From: Clostridia bacterium
GTDB taxonomy: Bacteria; Bacillota; Clostridia; UBA1381; UBA9506
Direction of reading: 5' to 3'
Assembly (NCBI GenBank): GCA_017416855.1
Contig: JAFQAZ010000024.1
Span: 62,001-126,000 of the forward strand
DNA length: 64,000 bases
Shown here: positions 63,667 to 64,000 of the stretch, in pieces
Position numbering within the stretch: the first letter of the stretch is position 1
Layout of the letters: each line of letters opens with the position of its first letter
Position numbers and translations under genes: made by a program
The notes under the pieces: model-generated
What the model was told of the DNA's origin: nothing
What the model saw: only the letters and a program-made list of their open reading frames with translations
Databases searched by the model: none

Positions 63667-63695
63667 ATTATAGCAAACAAAGTTTTTATTGTCAA
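63667..63695 (-). promoter_or_regulatory. Consensus promoter of the aspS operon
   Basis: Minus strand TTGACA - 17 bases - TATAAT, perfect consensus, 6-7 bases before the T-box stem I. Confidence 0.85.
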
Positions 63696-63794
63696 CAATA
63701 TTTTGCCCGTAAAATGTAAATATATTTGTGTAGAAAATTTTGAATACGATATTTTTTCAATTTGATTTTGTTGCGATATATTCGTTGCAGGGCA

Positions 63795-64000
63795 TCAATT
63801 TTTAGAATAAAGATTTTTATATTCCCGGGGGGACATTCCCATAATTTTGTTAAAATTTCTGTTAAAGGTAGAAAAATCGTTATAGCCGCACAAGCCGTAA
63901 ATGGCGGTTATCTTATAACCTTTTTTAATGTATGAAGTTGCGGCCTTAATCCGGCAGGTATTTAAGTAACCGGTAAAGGAATGACCGGTAATTTTAAAAA
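63795..64000 (-). CDS. AraC family regulator, C-terminal HTH only (5' part outside the window)
   Basis: About 67 residues up to a TGA stop at 63795-63797. Minus-strand translation gives FKITGHSFTGYLNTCRIKAA, then YKITAIYGLCGYNDFSTFN and RNFNKIMGMSPREYKNLYSKN, the second HTH and closing helix of an AraC-type regulator. The N-terminus lies beyond the window edge. Target unknown. Confidence 0.8.
   Translation of the reverse strand, partial: FKITGHSFTGYLNTCRIKAATSYIKKGYKITAIYGLCGYNDFSTFNRNFNKIMGMSPREYKNLYSKN

Overview
The window looks like a chromosomal segment of a low-to-mid GC, anaerobic, Gram-positive bacterium of the class Clostridia, probably gut-associated and uncultured. Pointers are a pyruvate:ferredoxin oxidoreductase, a PyrR-type attenuator, a T-box leader, an S-layer-homology protein, a GdpP c-di-AMP phosphodiesterase, the dgt-dnaG-rpoD gene order and strong AGGAGG ribosome sites. 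No rRNA, tRNA, CRISPR array or complete insertion sequence was seen.

Layout. 1-3.8 kb: PHP phosphoesterase, YjbQ, and a TetM-like GTPase fused to a C-terminal NYN nuclease-like domain. 3.9-12.8 kb: sugar block with a divergent AraC regulator, nagB-nagA, an AT-rich inserted pair (ceramidase-like hydrolase and AEC permease) bounded by a duplicated nagA tail, then a beta-propeller glycosidase and a GH94-like phosphorylase. 12.9-22.1 kb: small membrane proteins, lexA, an M20 amidohydrolase, an ABC exporter, a secreted SLH protein, and a PqqD / S26-like peptidase / ABC exporter operon. 22.1-30.4 kb: PyrR-attenuated pyrimidine operon pyrR-B-C-F-carA-carB. 30.4-50.4 kb: core information and envelope genes (typA, dgt, dnaG, rpoD, a polysaccharide deacetylase-like gene, a DUF2232 gene, gdpP, rplI, dnaB, tilS, ftsH, a CdaR-like regulator, ftsEX, rpsB, tsf). 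50.4-55.8 kb: HEAT protein, anion permease, PFOR. 55.8-58.7 kb: AT-rich accessory island of four orphan ORFs, each next to a copy of the same foldable repeat, plus a hairpin array and an inverted-repeat element carrying a kinase-like gene. 58.7-64 kb, minus strand: T-box-controlled aspS::gatC - gatA - gatB, then the end of an AraC regulator.

The most striking result is that two unrelated glutamine-dependent enzymes here have lost their glutaminase catalytic residues while keeping full reading frames and operon position. CarA has Gly for the nucleophile Cys and Ala for the catalytic His. GatA lacks both catalytic serines (Leu and Ala) and is N-terminally short. I infer that pyrimidine/arginine carbamoyl phosphate and tRNA amidation are fed by free ammonia in this lineage, or that another protein supplies it. 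The GatCAB operon also shows an AspRS-GatC fusion with a non-discriminating His31, and a T-box whose likely specifier is GAAC, an overlapping Glu/Asn codon pair.

The second notable region is the 55.8-58.7 kb island. It resembles a cassette array: same-strand orphan genes, one upstream promoter, and a shared palindromic junction repeat ending in two TGTCGAA-like boxes 10 bp apart. No recombinase is visible, so the integron-like reading is a hypothesis.
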